Shown piece after piece: positions 14,908 to 22,191 of a stretch of 24,006 bases of DNA (its first letter is position 1; every line of letters starts with the position of its first letter). Location: assembly GCA_937888775.1 (NCBI GenBank), contig CALAQT010000115.1, positions 1 through 24,006 of the forward strand, in the 5' to 3' direction. Both the position numbers and the translations under genes were made by a program. Below the pieces are notes generated by a model that was given only the letters and a program-made list of their open reading frames with translations, did not search any database and was not told the DNA's origin. This DNA comes from an uncultured Actinomycetes bacterium (GTDB lineage Bacteria > Actinomycetota > Thermoleophilia > Solirubrobacterales > Solirubrobacteraceae).

Positions 14908-15828
14908 TCCCGAACGACTACCGGCTCTGCGAGACGGACTCGCGGACCGCACCTGGGCTAGTGTCTCGCGCCAGACCACCAGCAGGGTGGGCAACTTTTC
15001 CAGGAGCCGCGCAGGCATGGCGAGGAAATTCGTGGTCTCGGAGGAGCAGCCCTGCTCGGACGCGAGGTCCGGGCGTTCCGCGTCGAGCAGGGTGTATCCG
15101 AGCGCCCTGAGGGTGACGAGGGCCTGCGCATCGCGGTCGAAGCATTCCACGACTAACACTGGTGAGTGGGTTTTCAGCGTAGCCGTCGCGCCGGCAATGA
15201 CCTCGCTCTCGTGGCCCTCAGTGTCGATCTTTATCAACTTCGGCGGCCGCGGGCCTCCGAGGTCATCCAGGGCCAGAGACGCAGACTGGATCGTGGCCGG
15301 GATCACACCGTACTGTTCCTCGGAAAATGTACGCCTGTCGGATAGGACACTACCCGTCGCACTCGAAATCGGGTCCAGGGCGAATTCCACGACGCCACCG
15401 TGGCTGCTGGCCGCCACCTGACGGATGTCGACGTCGCCCAACCATGACGTGCGTCGACGCGTCTGCTTCAGGAGCTCGCAGTTGACCGGATCGGGCTCGA
15501 GCATGATGACGTGAACCTGATGATCGAGGCTCTTCAGGAGCCATCCGTAGATGCCGATGTTGGCCCCAACGTCCCAGAAGACATCGGGCTCGATGACGCG
15601 CTGCATGGCGATGAAGAGGGCCAGGATCTCGGGCTCAGGCGATTGCGGGGTCAGCCAGTACGTGGCGTTGCGTACCAACCTGATCCTGACGGGAAAGTCG
15701 ACGTATCGTAGCCGCACGGAAAGCGGCAGGTCGAGCCGCGCGGCAATGGTTCTGAACCACCTGTGTTTGCGAAGCCGGTGCAGGGGGTGGAAGCGCGTCC
15801 GGATACGCGTCAGGGTTCTGGCGATCAC
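14890..15828 (-). CDS. FkbM-family methyltransferase
   Basis: The 312-residue protein has an N-terminal extension of about 80 residues, then the FkbM core: VFWDVGANIGIYGWLL (motif I, about 83-98), VIMLEPDPVNCELL, VAASSHGGVVEF, LALDDLGGPRPPKLIKIDTEGHE (the conserved KIDxEGHE) and SPVLVVECF. It would methylate a hydroxyl group on a glycan or related product. The start is GTG 15828, with GGAGG 6 bases upstream. It follows the GT61 gene by 53 bp on the same strand and probably shares its transcript. It is only distantly similar to the FkbM protein at 8256. Confidence 0.88.
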   Translation of the reverse strand: MIARTLTRIRTRFHPLHRLRKHRWFRTIAARLDLPLSVRLRYVDFPVRIRLVRNATYWLTPQSPEPEILALFIAMQRVIEPDVFWDVGANIGIYGWLLKSLDHQVHVIMLEPDPVNCELLKQTRRRTSWLGDVDIRQVAASSHGGVVEFALDPISSATGSVLSDRRTFSEEQYGVIPATIQSASLALDDLGGPRPPKLIKIDTEGHESEVIAGATATLKTHSPVLVVECFDRDAQALVTLRALGYTLLDAERPDLASEQGCSSETTNFLAMPARLLEKLPTLLVVWRETLAQVRSASPSRRAGSRSGSRLPK

Positions 15829-15881
15829 TCAGCACCTCCGCCTAGGGGGCTTAGGATCGGCGGTCACGACCAACACACTAC

Positions 15882-16850
15882 TCAACTGGCTACCAAAGCC
15901 GCCAGGTTGTCACGTAGTGTCTCGATATTCGCGACTAGGTCTCGTGAGCGAGGATTGACGCGCGGCCTCCCCGAGCCGCACAGTTGATAAAAGTAATCCA
16001 GTTTCAGTGCCGATGCCAACGTGAAGAAGCAGTTGTTGTGAGCGTCTCCCTCTCGCCGCAATTCCAGCACCCGTCCCCCGGGACGCATGAAGAGCATGTT
16101 GGTCAACCCAGCACCGTGGTTCGAGGCAACGTATCGCGCCTTCGAAAGGATCGCCACCTGGTCTTCAAAGGGATGTTCTTCGAGGTAGACGACTCTAAAC
16201 CCATACTCCCGCATGACGCACGCCACGTCCTCTTCGTTAGCGAGCCTGCGTCGGGGGGCTTTCCGCCGACTGATGTACACCCGATCGTCAGCAACCGCAT
16301 CGCTCGCGTAGAAGGTAGTGAACGTGTCTCTCAACTCGTTGATCAGCCCCTCGTTATAGTTGCCAGTCGGTGCTGTGTGAGTGGGCATGAGGAGCCTCGC
16401 GCATCGGATGCCCTCGTCAGGTTTTTGGAAGCGTATCGCATCGACACCGAACGGCTTCACGGACGGCACCAAGCATTTCAAGTTCTGATAGCGGCTCGGG
16501 AGCAGGAGCGGTCGGCCAGCAACCAAGTCGCGGACAGTGAAGAGCCTGGGCAGAGCGTCGGTAATCCAATGGAAATACCCATCGCTCCAGTTATCAATGA
16601 ACCACACTGTGTCTTCATGAACGTCACGGTACGTTCTCACCCGAAGTTGCGTAGTGCCAACCTCAATCAGCACCTTCCATTTGGTTGGTCCTCGCCCCGT
16701 TACAAGCGACTCCCGAACAATGCGACGGCCGCGCCAAATCGTCCCGTCAGGGTACACCGTGACGTCCTTTAGCACCTGCAACTTTGTGGCGGGCACTACC
16801 AACTCAAGCGCAGCCTGGAATAGGGGCAGGTCTCCCGGGTGTAGGTTCAT
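15882..16850 (-). CDS. Glycosyltransferase family 61
   Basis: The protein of 322 residues carries the GT61 (DUF563) signatures. WFIDNWSDGYFHWITDALPR lies in the middle, with the conserved histidine and D-x-L-P-R. VYISRRKAPRRRLANEED is further on, followed by SNHGAGLTNMLFMRPGGRVLEL. Such enzymes transfer pentoses or hexosamines. A xylosyl activity would fit the UDP-xylose genes 9 kb away, but that is inference. ATG 16850 is preferred. A GTG at 16910 in the same frame would add 20 Arg- and Pro-rich residues, and neither site has a clear ribosome binding site. Confidence 0.87.
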   Translation of the reverse strand: MNLHPGDLPLFQAALELVVPATKLQVLKDVTVYPDGTIWRGRRIVRESLVTGRGPTKWKVLIEVGTTQLRVRTYRDVHEDTVWFIDNWSDGYFHWITDALPRLFTVRDLVAGRPLLLPSRYQNLKCLVPSVKPFGVDAIRFQKPDEGIRCARLLMPTHTAPTGNYNEGLINELRDTFTTFYASDAVADDRVYISRRKAPRRRLANEEDVACVMREYGFRVVYLEEHPFEDQVAILSKARYVASNHGAGLTNMLFMRPGGRVLELRREGDAHNNCFFTLASALKLDYFYQLCGSGRPRVNPRSRDLVANIETLRDNLAALVAS

Positions 16851-16910
16851 CGGGAGCCGGCGTCGTGAAAGGCTCGCAGGACGTAGAGTTCGGTTGCCTG
16901 GCACTGTCAC

Positions 16911-17322
16911 GCGCGGCGCCGTCTGGAACCTGGCTTAACTCCGGTTGCGGAGTATGGTCGAGTGACTGGCCGGCCCATCCTAGGGCCACGCCTCACCGAG
17001 TCTTCGGTCGCGATCATCGACAATGCGGATCCCCCCTAAGAGGACTCTCCCTCCCCCACCGAGGGTCTCTCGGTTCGCCTCCAAGGGAGTACCAAAGGCT
17101 CGCACCGATGGTAGAGCACCAGCTACGTACGCGGCAAATGGCGGGGAGGATGAAACATGCAGAACGGTCAGCGCTTGCTAACTGACATTGCGCGACCCGG
17201 GTTTCCCACCGTCCAAGTAGCTCCGACGCGCGAATCCAGCACACGGCGCCATGAGTCCAACTCCGCGCGTCCACGTTCGCGTCGACATTGCGGACGAGGA
17301 GCGGGTCGAGCGACGTCCGCGT
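16911..17322. other. Intergenic stretch without recognisable gene
   Basis: Between the GT61 start and the direct-repeat border I find no frame with family features, no strong hairpin and no mobile-element ends. It separates the polysaccharide fragment from the second toxin-antitoxin block. Confidence 0.6.
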
Positions 17323-17325
17323 GCC

Positions 17326-17748
17326 TCAGGGCAGGGGGACGGGCACCACGTTGAGGTCGTCGATGCCGGCGAAGTCGGCAGGGTTGCATGTGTACAGCGG
17401 GAGATCGTTGGCGAGCGACGTGGCGGCGATCATGGCGTCGTAGGCGCGGGCGGCGGGTTTGCGCCCCGACCGTCGCAGGGAGGCCGCGACGCGGCCGAAG
17501 GCGCGCGCCGCGGCACGGTCGAACGGCAGCGGATCGAAGTCGGACTCGGCCTGCTGAAGATGCGCCTGACGGGCTGATCGCTCCCGGTCGGTGGTGGCGA
17601 CCAGCGGGCCGACCGACAGCTCCGCGAGTGTCACCGCCGTGATCAGCGGCTCGGGCGGCAACAGCGACGGATCCGTGAGCTGGCGCATGAGGATCACCGT
17701 CGAGGTGTCGAGCACCCCACGGGTGGGTCGCTCCCCGGGCGACGTCAC
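17326..17748 (-). CDS. vapC: PIN-domain toxin VapC, copy 2
   Basis: This 140-residue PIN ribonuclease has all four acidic active-site positions (Asp14, Glu43, Asp104, Asp125) and ends NVVPVPLP. The start is GTG 17748, overlapping the antitoxin stop as GTGA. The first 138 residues equal those of copy 1, so either antitoxin should neutralise either toxin. Confidence 0.92.
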   Translation of the reverse strand: MTSPGERPTRGVLDTSTVILMRQLTDPSLLPPEPLITAVTLAELSVGPLVATTDRERSARQAHLQQAESDFDPLPFDRAAARAFGRVAASLRRSGRKPAARAYDAMIAATSLANDLPLYTCNPADFAGIDDLNVVPVPLP

Positions 17749-17981
17749 AGGCCGGGATCGAGAGCGGCGTCGATGTCGCGGCGCAGGGCCAGGTGGTCGA
17801 GGGCGGGCAGCCGGTGCCAGCGCTCGAGCAGAGTGTGGGCCGACGCCACGGGGCGGGGAACCGGCAGGAGCTCTGCGACGGGCACGCCGGCCCGGGTGAC
17901 CGTGACCGCTTCGCCCCGGGCGACGCGATCGATCACGTCGCCTCCGTGGTTGCGAAGTTCACGGATGGTCACCTGTGCCAC
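17745..17981 (-). CDS. Phd/YefM-type antitoxin, copy 2
   Basis: This 78-residue Phd-fold antitoxin starts at GTG 17981 and is identical to the copy at 13818. It has VTIRELRNHGGDVIDRVARG at the N-terminus and the DPGL tail at the C-terminus. It is co-translated with its toxin through a four-base overlap, and TCACATGTGA is 13 bases upstream. Confidence 0.92.
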   Translation of the reverse strand: MAQVTIRELRNHGGDVIDRVARGEAVTVTRAGVPVAELLPVPRPVASAHTLLERWHRLPALDHLALRRDIDAALDPGL

Positions 17982-17993
17982 GCAGCGACTGTA

Positions 17994-18003
17994 TCACATG
18001 TGA
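17994..18003. promoter_or_regulatory. Operator-like palindrome of Phd/VapC copy 2
   Basis: TCACATGTGA lies between the module and the divergent gene at 18062. The same dyad is present in copy 1. It could control transcription in both directions. Confidence 0.55.
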
Positions 18004-18061
18004 GACACGACTCAGGCCACCGCACCCTTTGACGTACGCCACAGCTACCGTCCTCACGGTT

Positions 18062-19036
18062 GTGACCGAGGATCCACCAGCACCGACTGAGCGGGTGCAC
18101 AACCTCGCGGTGGGCCAGGTGGCGGAGTGGCTGGTCTGGACCACCCTGGTGGCCACCTCGGGCGGCGACCTCCATGTGTTCCTCCCGCTCGACCACCGTG
18201 GTGTCGATGGCATCGTCCATCGCATCTCCGCCGACACGTACGCCCGTGTCCAGGTCACCGCGCACGCCGTCCACACGGAGAGCATCGTCATGCAGGTTCC
18301 CGCCAGCGAGCTGCGCGACGACCGCGCAGTGATCGTCGCGGTGAACGTCGATCTCGGTACGCCGGCGCTGGGCGCGCACGCCATCGTCATCGACGCGCCC
18401 GCGTTTCGCGAGCTGGCCACGCGCAACCTGGCGCGCACCGAGGTGCTGTACGAGGCGCAGACGCTGGTCCCTCCCCCACCGGGCAGCCCGTGGGCGCGCT
18501 GGTGCGTTGGCGTCGAGGAGATCGGGACGCGGATACTGCCGCGGCCGGCGGCCGTCCCGGCGGTGGCTCGGCCAGCCGGTTGGATGGCGGCGCGCCGGCT
18601 CGGCTACCGCGCGGAGATGGAATTGGTCCGCCGTGCCGCCGACTGCGACACGCTCAACGTCTTCAAGGCGTTCCCCGACCTCGAGCCCAACGAGTACCTG
18701 ATGTACGAGACCGAGTCGCGAGAGGTCCTGGGCATCCAGGTGAAGTCGGTGACATTCGCTCGCGGGGCCGCCGAGGCGCACGTCTCCGTGTACCGGCCCG
18801 CGCTGCGGCCGTCGGAACGAACCTGGTTCGTCATCTTCCTTGCCGAGCAGGATGGGACGGGGTTTCTGCCCGACTGCGCGGTGATCCCGTCCACGGTCGT
18901 GGCGGAGGATCTGGGTGGCCACGACGTCGACGGCGGCCTGCCCGTGACCCGCCGGATGACCGGCCGCCTCGCGCCCTGGCGGGTGCCGCTCGCGGACCTG
19001 GGCGCGCGGCTGGCGGACGTGACCCGGGCGGTGTAG
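18062..19036 (+). CDS. Hypothetical protein with possible PD-(D/E)XK-like segments
   Basis: I do not recognise a named family. The GTG at 18062 gives 324 residues. An in-frame ATG at 17975 would extend the protein into the toxin-antitoxin operator and is unlikely. The N-terminal part has [20 protein letters not shown] followed by HVFLPLDHRGVDGIVHRIS and VQVTA. This recalls a nuclease-like E...D...QxK pattern with the lysine replaced by threonine. The C-terminal half has NEYLMYETESREVLGIQVKS, a better E...(E)xQVK pattern. The gene is divergent from the Phd/VapC module, shares its upstream region, and its first 125 bases are duplicated with that module. The function is unknown; a role in nucleic-acid processing or defence is only a guess. 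Confidence 0.75.
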   Translation: MTEDPPAPTERVHNLAVGQVAEWLVWTTLVATSGGDLHVFLPLDHRGVDGIVHRISADTYARVQVTAHAVHTESIVMQVPASELRDDRAVIVAVNVDLGTPALGAHAIVIDAPAFRELATRNLARTEVLYEAQTLVPPPPGSPWARWCVGVEEIGTRILPRPAAVPAVARPAGWMAARRLGYRAEMELVRRAADCDTLNVFKAFPDLEPNEYLMYETESREVLGIQVKSVTFARGAAEAHVSVYRPALRPSERTWFVIFLAEQDGTGFLPDCAVIPSTVVAEDLGGHDVDGGLPVTRRMTGRLAPWRVPLADLGARLADVTRAV

Positions 19037-19060
19037 ACAGCTGGCGCTCTGGGCCTGACG

Positions 19061-19138
19061 GCCGCTCAGTTGGGCAGCACGCTGATCTCGTAGGCGGCGA
19101 TCGCGGCGTCGCCGGTGACAATCGTCAGGTCCTCGACC
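19061..19138 (-). pseudogene. 3'-end fragment of a VapC gene
   Basis: These 78 bases encode VEDLTIVTGDAAIAAYEISV plus the LPN end and match the terminal part of the vapC gene at 20774 with very few changes. Upstream in the same frame (19139-19200) lies only unrelated sequence. It sits 25 bases after the hypothetical gene's stop codon. Confidence 0.85.
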
Positions 19139-19196
19139 GTCGGCCGTGGCAGGGCCGTCCTTCGCTTGAAGACCGACAGCATCCAGGCGCCGAATC

Positions 19197-19216
19197 AGCG
19201 CTGAAAGCGCTAGTAT
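19197..19216 (+). promoter_or_regulatory. Repeated AGCGCT sites and -10 box of the FitA-like module
   Basis: AGCGCT, itself a palindrome, occurs at 19197-19202 and 19206-19211, and GCGCT follows at 19218-19222. TAGTAT at 19211-19216 is a possible -10 six bases before the ATG at 19223, so the message would be leaderless. The repeats may be the antitoxin operator. Confidence 0.45.
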
Positions 19217-19222
19217 GGCGCT

Positions 19223-19465
19223 ATGGCCACGATCCAGATCCGGAACGTCCCCGAAACCGTTCATCGCATCTACCAGACGCGCGCGACCGACAGCGGCATG
19301 AGCCTACAGGAGTACCTGCTCGCCGAGATCGTTCTCAACGCCGGCCTTCGCACTCCCGACGAGGTGGTCACCGAGATCGAGGAGCGGATGCGAACCGAAG
19401 GCCGGGAGGGGTTCTCGGCGGTGCCGTCGGCCGAGCTCGTCCGTGCCGACCGCCAATCGCACTGA
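19223..19465 (+). CDS. FitA-like ribbon-helix-helix antitoxin (VapB type)
   Basis: The 80-residue protein begins MATIQIRNVPETVHRIYQTR followed by SGMSLQEYLLAEI. This is the FitA-type ribbon-helix-helix DNA-binding domain, with the IQIRNVP strand that contacts the operator. The C-terminal 35 residues would mask the toxin active site. It is followed after 10 bases by a PIN toxin, the only module here without an overlapping start. Confidence 0.9.
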   Translation: MATIQIRNVPETVHRIYQTRATDSGMSLQEYLLAEIVLNAGLRTPDEVVTEIEERMRTEGREGFSAVPSAELVRADRQSH

Positions 19466-19475
19466 CAGCACCCAC

Positions 19476-19898
19476 ATGACCGTCACCGACGCCTCGGTTC
19501 TGGTCGACGCACTCGTCGGCGTCGGTCACCATGGTGACCTGGCGAGGGCCGAGCTGCGCGGCCGGACGGTGCTTCAGGTGCCGACCATCTTCGGTGCCGA
19601 AGCCACCTCCGCCCTGCGAGGCCTGGTCCTTCGCGGAGCACTGAGTCCGATCCGGGCGGCAACGGCGGTGGAGAGCGTCCGGACAACGAGAGCGATCCAG
19701 TACCCGTTCGCGCCGTTCACCGAACGCGTGTGGGAGCTGCGCGAGAACATGACGGTGTACGACGCCTGGTACGTCGCGCTCGCCGAGTGGCTCGGCACCG
19801 ATCTGGTCACCAGCGACGAGCATCTGGCGCGTGCCCCCGGGCCCCGCTGTCGCGTTCGTCAGCTCGCGGCGGTCGAATCGCCTCACGACGGCCGGTAG
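19476..19898 (+). CDS. vapC: PIN-domain toxin VapC
   Basis: The 140-residue protein shows VTDASVLVDAL (Asp5), FGAEATSALRG (Glu42), VYDAWYVALAE (Asp96) and TSDEHLARA (Asp114). This is the complete PIN ribonuclease site typical of partners of FitA-like antitoxins. ATG 19476 is chosen. An in-frame ATG at 19443 would overlap the antitoxin and add 11 residues unlike PIN starts. Confidence 0.92.
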   Translation: MTVTDASVLVDALVGVGHHGDLARAELRGRTVLQVPTIFGAEATSALRGLVLRGALSPIRAATAVESVRTTRAIQYPFAPFTERVWELRENMTVYDAWYVALAEWLGTDLVTSDEHLARAPGPRCRVRQLAAVESPHDGR

Positions 19899-19920
19899 TC
19901 CAGGTTCGACACTGTCTGCG

Positions 19921-19940
19921 TGGTATCAGATCTGATACCA
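19921..19940. promoter_or_regulatory. 20 bp perfect palindrome, probable Xre operator
   Basis: GGTATCAGATCTGATACC plus one further matching base on each side forms a perfect 20 bp dyad, ending 7 bases before the GTG start of the helix-turn-helix gene. TACCAT at its right edge (19936-19941) could be the -10 box. Binding here would block transcription, so autorepression is very likely. Confidence 0.75.
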
Positions 19941-19947
19941 TTATCGG

Positions 19948-20274
19948 GTGAACGGCAGCCTGTTGCTACGCGAGGCACGGCTCCGCTCGGGCCTCAGCCA
20001 GCGGGTCCTGGCGTCCCGGTTGGGCACCTCCCACGCCGCCATCTCCCGCTGGGAGAACGGCGCCGTACGGCCGACGTGGGAGACGGTGCTGGCGGCCACG
20101 GCAGCCTGCGGGCTCGACCTCCAGGTGCGGCTCATCGACCGCGATGACGAGGAACTCCCCCGCCTTCGCGCGCGCCTCCAACTCACGCCGGAGCAGCGCC
20201 TTGCCGATCTGACCACCTTCGTCACCTTCGCTCAGCGGGCCAGGGCGCTGGCCGCCCAGCACCCGCCGCGATGA
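19948..20274 (+). CDS. Xre-family helix-turn-helix protein, probable antitoxin
   Basis: The 108-residue protein starts at GTG 19948. Residues 3-60 form the Xre/Cro fold: LLLREARLRSGLSQRVLASRLGT, then SHAAISRWENGAVRPTWET, with the recognition helix in between. The C-terminal half has LTPEQRLADLTTFVTFAQRA, seen in antitoxins paired with nucleotidyltransferases. It overlaps the nucleotidyltransferase gene by ATGA. The 20 bp palindrome at its start supports autoregulation. Confidence 0.88.
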   Translation: MNGSLLLREARLRSGLSQRVLASRLGTSHAAISRWENGAVRPTWETVLAATAACGLDLQVRLIDRDDEELPRLRARLQLTPEQRLADLTTFVTFAQRARALAAQHPPR

Positions 20275-20768
20275 CATTCGCCCCCGACCGTCTCCTGGCA
20301 ACACTCGGTCGTCACGGGGTTGACTTCGTGGTCATCGGCGGCCTCGCGGCCACCATCCACGGTTCCACCATGGCCACTTTCGATGTCGATGTCACGCCAC
20401 GAGCGACCCGCGACAACCTGGCGCGGCTGTCCGCGGCTCTGACCGAGCTCGGCGCCAGGATCCGCAACGACGAAGGAGGGCCTGGCCTGCGCTTCAACCA
20501 CGACGCAGCAAGCCTGGCCGACGCCCAGGTGTGGAACCTCACCACCGACGCCGGTGATCTCGACCTCAGCTTCGTCCCCACCGGGACGCGCGGTTTCGAC
20601 GACCTCGTTCGCGACGCCGTGCCCGTGGTCATCGCCGGGGTCACCCTGCTGGTGGCCTCGCTGGCCGACGTGATCCGCTCCAAGGAGGCCGCCGGTCGCG
20701 AGAAGGATCGTGTGGCCCTCCCCCTGCTCAGGCGGTTGCTCGATGAGATCGCCCGGAGCACCCGCTGA
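20271..20768 (+). CDS. Nucleotidyltransferase-fold protein, probable toxin of an Xre/NTase pair
   Basis: The 165-residue protein has the polymerase-beta-like nucleotidyltransferase signature: VVIGGLAATIHGST, then TFDVDVTP with two metal-binding aspartates, and a third acidic strand DAGDLDLSFVP. The segment ASLADVIRSKEAAGREKD is typical of AbiEii- and DUF6036-type proteins. Related proteins paired with a DNA-binding partner act as toxins or abortive-infection factors by adding nucleotides to RNA or protein. That role is inferred from family and context. It converges on the vapC gene at 20774, leaving 5 bases between them. Confidence 0.85.
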   Translation: MTFAPDRLLATLGRHGVDFVVIGGLAATIHGSTMATFDVDVTPRATRDNLARLSAALTELGARIRNDEGGPGLRFNHDAASLADAQVWNLTTDAGDLDLSFVPTGTRGFDDLVRDAVPVVIAGVTLLVASLADVIRSKEAAGREKDRVALPLLRRLLDEIARSTR

Positions 20769-20773
20769 GCCGT

Positions 20774-21148
20774 TCAGTTGGGCAGCACGCTGATCTCATA
20801 GGCGGCGATCGCGGCGTCGCCCGTGACAATCGTCAGGTCCTCGACCTGGGCCTGGGCGACCAGCATGCGGTCGAAGGGATCCCGATGCAGCAACGGCAGC
20901 TCGCCATACCGAAGCGCATGGGCGAGGTGGATCGGGAGGACCGTGAATTGATGGCGAATCAACTGCGCGGGCAGGTCGTCGGGTGCGACCAGCTTGCCGA
21001 GTGCCTTCTTGAGCGAGATCTCCCACGCCGACGCGGTGCTGACGAACACCTCCTCCGACTCGGCCACGTGGTCGCGCACCTCGGCGTGCAGACGCGGGTC
21101 ATCGGCCAGCCACCAGAGCAGCGTATGGGTGTCGAGCAGCAACCTCAC
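20774..21148 (-). CDS. vapC: PIN-domain toxin VapC (Sll0205-like subgroup)
   Basis: The 124-residue protein starts MRLLLDTHTLLWWLADDPRL, the signature of the subgroup paired with Phd antitoxins. It has Asp6, Glu43 (SAWEISLKKALGKL), Asp90 and Asp93 (HRDPFDRMLVAQA) and Asp111 (VTGDAAI). The start is GTG 21148, overlapping the antitoxin stop. Two truncated copies of its 3' end occur at 13303 and 19061. Confidence 0.93.
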   Translation of the reverse strand: MRLLLDTHTLLWWLADDPRLHAEVRDHVAESEEVFVSTASAWEISLKKALGKLVAPDDLPAQLIRHQFTVLPIHLAHALRYGELPLLHRDPFDRMLVAQAQVEDLTIVTGDAAIAAYEISVLPN

Positions 21149-21375
21149 GCCCCGCCACCCTCGAAGTCACCGACGAGCTCCGCGTCGACCTCGTCGAAAT
21201 CCGTCGCCATGGTCATGCGACCCTCCCAGCCCCCCGGGACTCGACGCTGGCCGCGTCCGGCGAACGGCACCAGCTTGGCGACCGGTCGACCCGCCTTGGT
21301 GATCACCACCTCCTTGCCCGCCTGCACCTCGGCGAGCAGCCTCGAAAAGTTCGTCTTCGCCTCGTGAACGTTCAT
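21145..21375 (-). CDS. Phd/YefM-type antitoxin
   Basis: The antitoxin of 76 residues begins MNVHEAKTNFSRLLAEVQAG, followed by KEVVITKAGRPVAKLVPF, the standard Phd DNA-binding half. The acidic C-terminal tail would bind the toxin. ATG 21375 is chosen because the conserved fold starts there. A start at 21399 would lie inside the operator repeats. Confidence 0.92.
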   Translation of the reverse strand: MNVHEAKTNFSRLLAEVQAGKEVVITKAGRPVAKLVPFAGRGQRRVPGGWEGRMTMATDFDEVDAELVGDFEGGGA

Positions 21376-21381
21376 GCCGAG

Positions 21382-21415
21382 ACTGTAGCTTAGTCCCATG
21401 ACTTAGTCCATCCTG
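21382..21415 (-). promoter_or_regulatory. Promoter and 8 bp direct-repeat operator of the Phd gene
   Basis: On the minus strand TGGACT, a 17-base spacer and TACAGT give a plausible promoter whose -10 lies 6 bases before the ATG. CTTAGTCC is repeated at 21389-21396 and 21402-21409, a 13 bp period inside the spacer and -35 region. This is a likely antitoxin binding site. Confidence 0.5.
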
Positions 21416-21427
21416 CGCCCGGTTGGT

Positions 21428-21456
21428 TTGACCACCGCTGCAGGAACTCCTACCAT
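21428..21456 (+). promoter_or_regulatory. Sigma-70-type promoter of the AbrB/PIN module
   Basis: TTGACC (21428-21433), 17 bases and TACCAT (21451-21456) form a good promoter. The expected start point, about seven bases later, falls on the ATG at 21463, so the message should be leaderless. TACC and GGTA flank the -10 as a small dyad (21451-21463). Confidence 0.65.
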
Positions 21457-21462
21457 GACGGT

Positions 21463-21693
21463 ATGAAATCCGTGGTGTCCGAGAAGGGCCAGGTGACCAT
21501 TCCCAAGAGCCTCCGCGACAGGTTGGGGCTCCGGCCCGGGGTGGTGCTCGAGTTCCGTGATGAGGGCGGCGAGCTGGTGGCGACCAAGGCTGTGGAGCGC
21601 GACCCCATCGATGCGGTCTACGGAATCCTGCCACCCGGGTTCGACACCGACGCGTACATCGCCGCGATCCGCGGCGAACCCGACGGGGTGTGA
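21463..21693 (+). CDS. SpoVT/AbrB-type antitoxin
   Basis: The 76-residue protein has the swapped-hairpin AbrB domain at residues 1-45 (VVSEKGQVTIPKSLRDRLGL, then RPGVVLEFRDEGGELVATKA). An acidic tail of about 25 residues would occupy the PIN toxin. The stop overlaps the toxin start as GTGTGA. Confidence 0.93.
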   Translation: MKSVVSEKGQVTIPKSLRDRLGLRPGVVLEFRDEGGELVATKAVERDPIDAVYGILPPGFDTDAYIAAIRGEPDGV

Positions 21694-22088
21694 TCACCGC
21701 CGTCGACAGCAGCGTGCTCCTCGACGTCTTCGCGGGGAGCGGCCCACACAGCGCAACGTCGCGCGAGCTCCTCCGTCGGTCCGTCGCGGGGGGCGCGTTG
21801 ATCGCGTGCGAGGTGGTGTGGGCTGAGGTTGCCGGAGCCTTCGCCAGCGCGGAGAGGGCGGTCGATGCCCTGGCCACCCTGGGCATCGGCTTCAGCGCAC
21901 TGGACCAGACGTCGGCCATCGAGGCGGGCCGGATCTTCGCCGAGTACCGCCGGCGCGGCGGGTCACGGGCGCGGGTGATCGCCGACTTCCTCATCGGCGC
22001 GCACGCCGCGACCCACGCGGACCGGCTGCTGACCCGCGACCGCGGGTTCTTCCGGGCGTATTTCGGCGGGCTGACGCTCGTCAGGTAG
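21690..22088 (+). CDS. vapC: PIN-domain toxin VapC
   Basis: The 132-residue PIN protein has Asp6 (AVDSSVLLDVF), Glu46 (VVWAEVAGAF), Asp99 (VIADFLIGAHA) and Asp117 (LLTRDRGFFRAYF). This complete active site is typical of toxins paired with AbrB-type antitoxins. The GTG at 21690 overlaps the antitoxin stop by four bases. Confidence 0.93.
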   Translation: MITAVDSSVLLDVFAGSGPHSATSRELLRRSVAGGALIACEVVWAEVAGAFASAERAVDALATLGIGFSALDQTSAIEAGRIFAEYRRRGGSRARVIADFLIGAHAATHADRLLTRDRGFFRAYFGGLTLVR

Positions 22089-22191
22089 GTTCGGCGCCAA
22101 GCCCGCGATCACGAAGCGCACTGCGGCTTCCAGCCCTGCCCGTGGGCCGTCCATCCCGTCTCATCATCGACCCAAAACGGAGGCGTTGCGA

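Larger units (their letters stand above)
17323..18186. repeat. Direct repeat, copy 2 (probable parent)
   Basis: This block matches 13397-14240. Here the toxin has its short natural end and the divergent gene is complete, so this is probably the parental copy. The offset is 3927 bases up to the 19-base deletion in copy 1 and 3946 after it. Confidence 0.95.

Noticed and set aside
16911..17322. Small plus-strand gene near 17251-17330
   Set aside because: The frame runs into the antisense of vapC copy 2 and has no motif or ribosome binding site.
17969..19479. Long frames on both strands (over 430 codons) across the hypothetical gene at 18062
   Set aside because: They have a shadow composition rich in Arg, Gly and Pro. 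The plus frame at 17975-19036 has the balanced composition of a real protein and shares its start region with the duplicated block.
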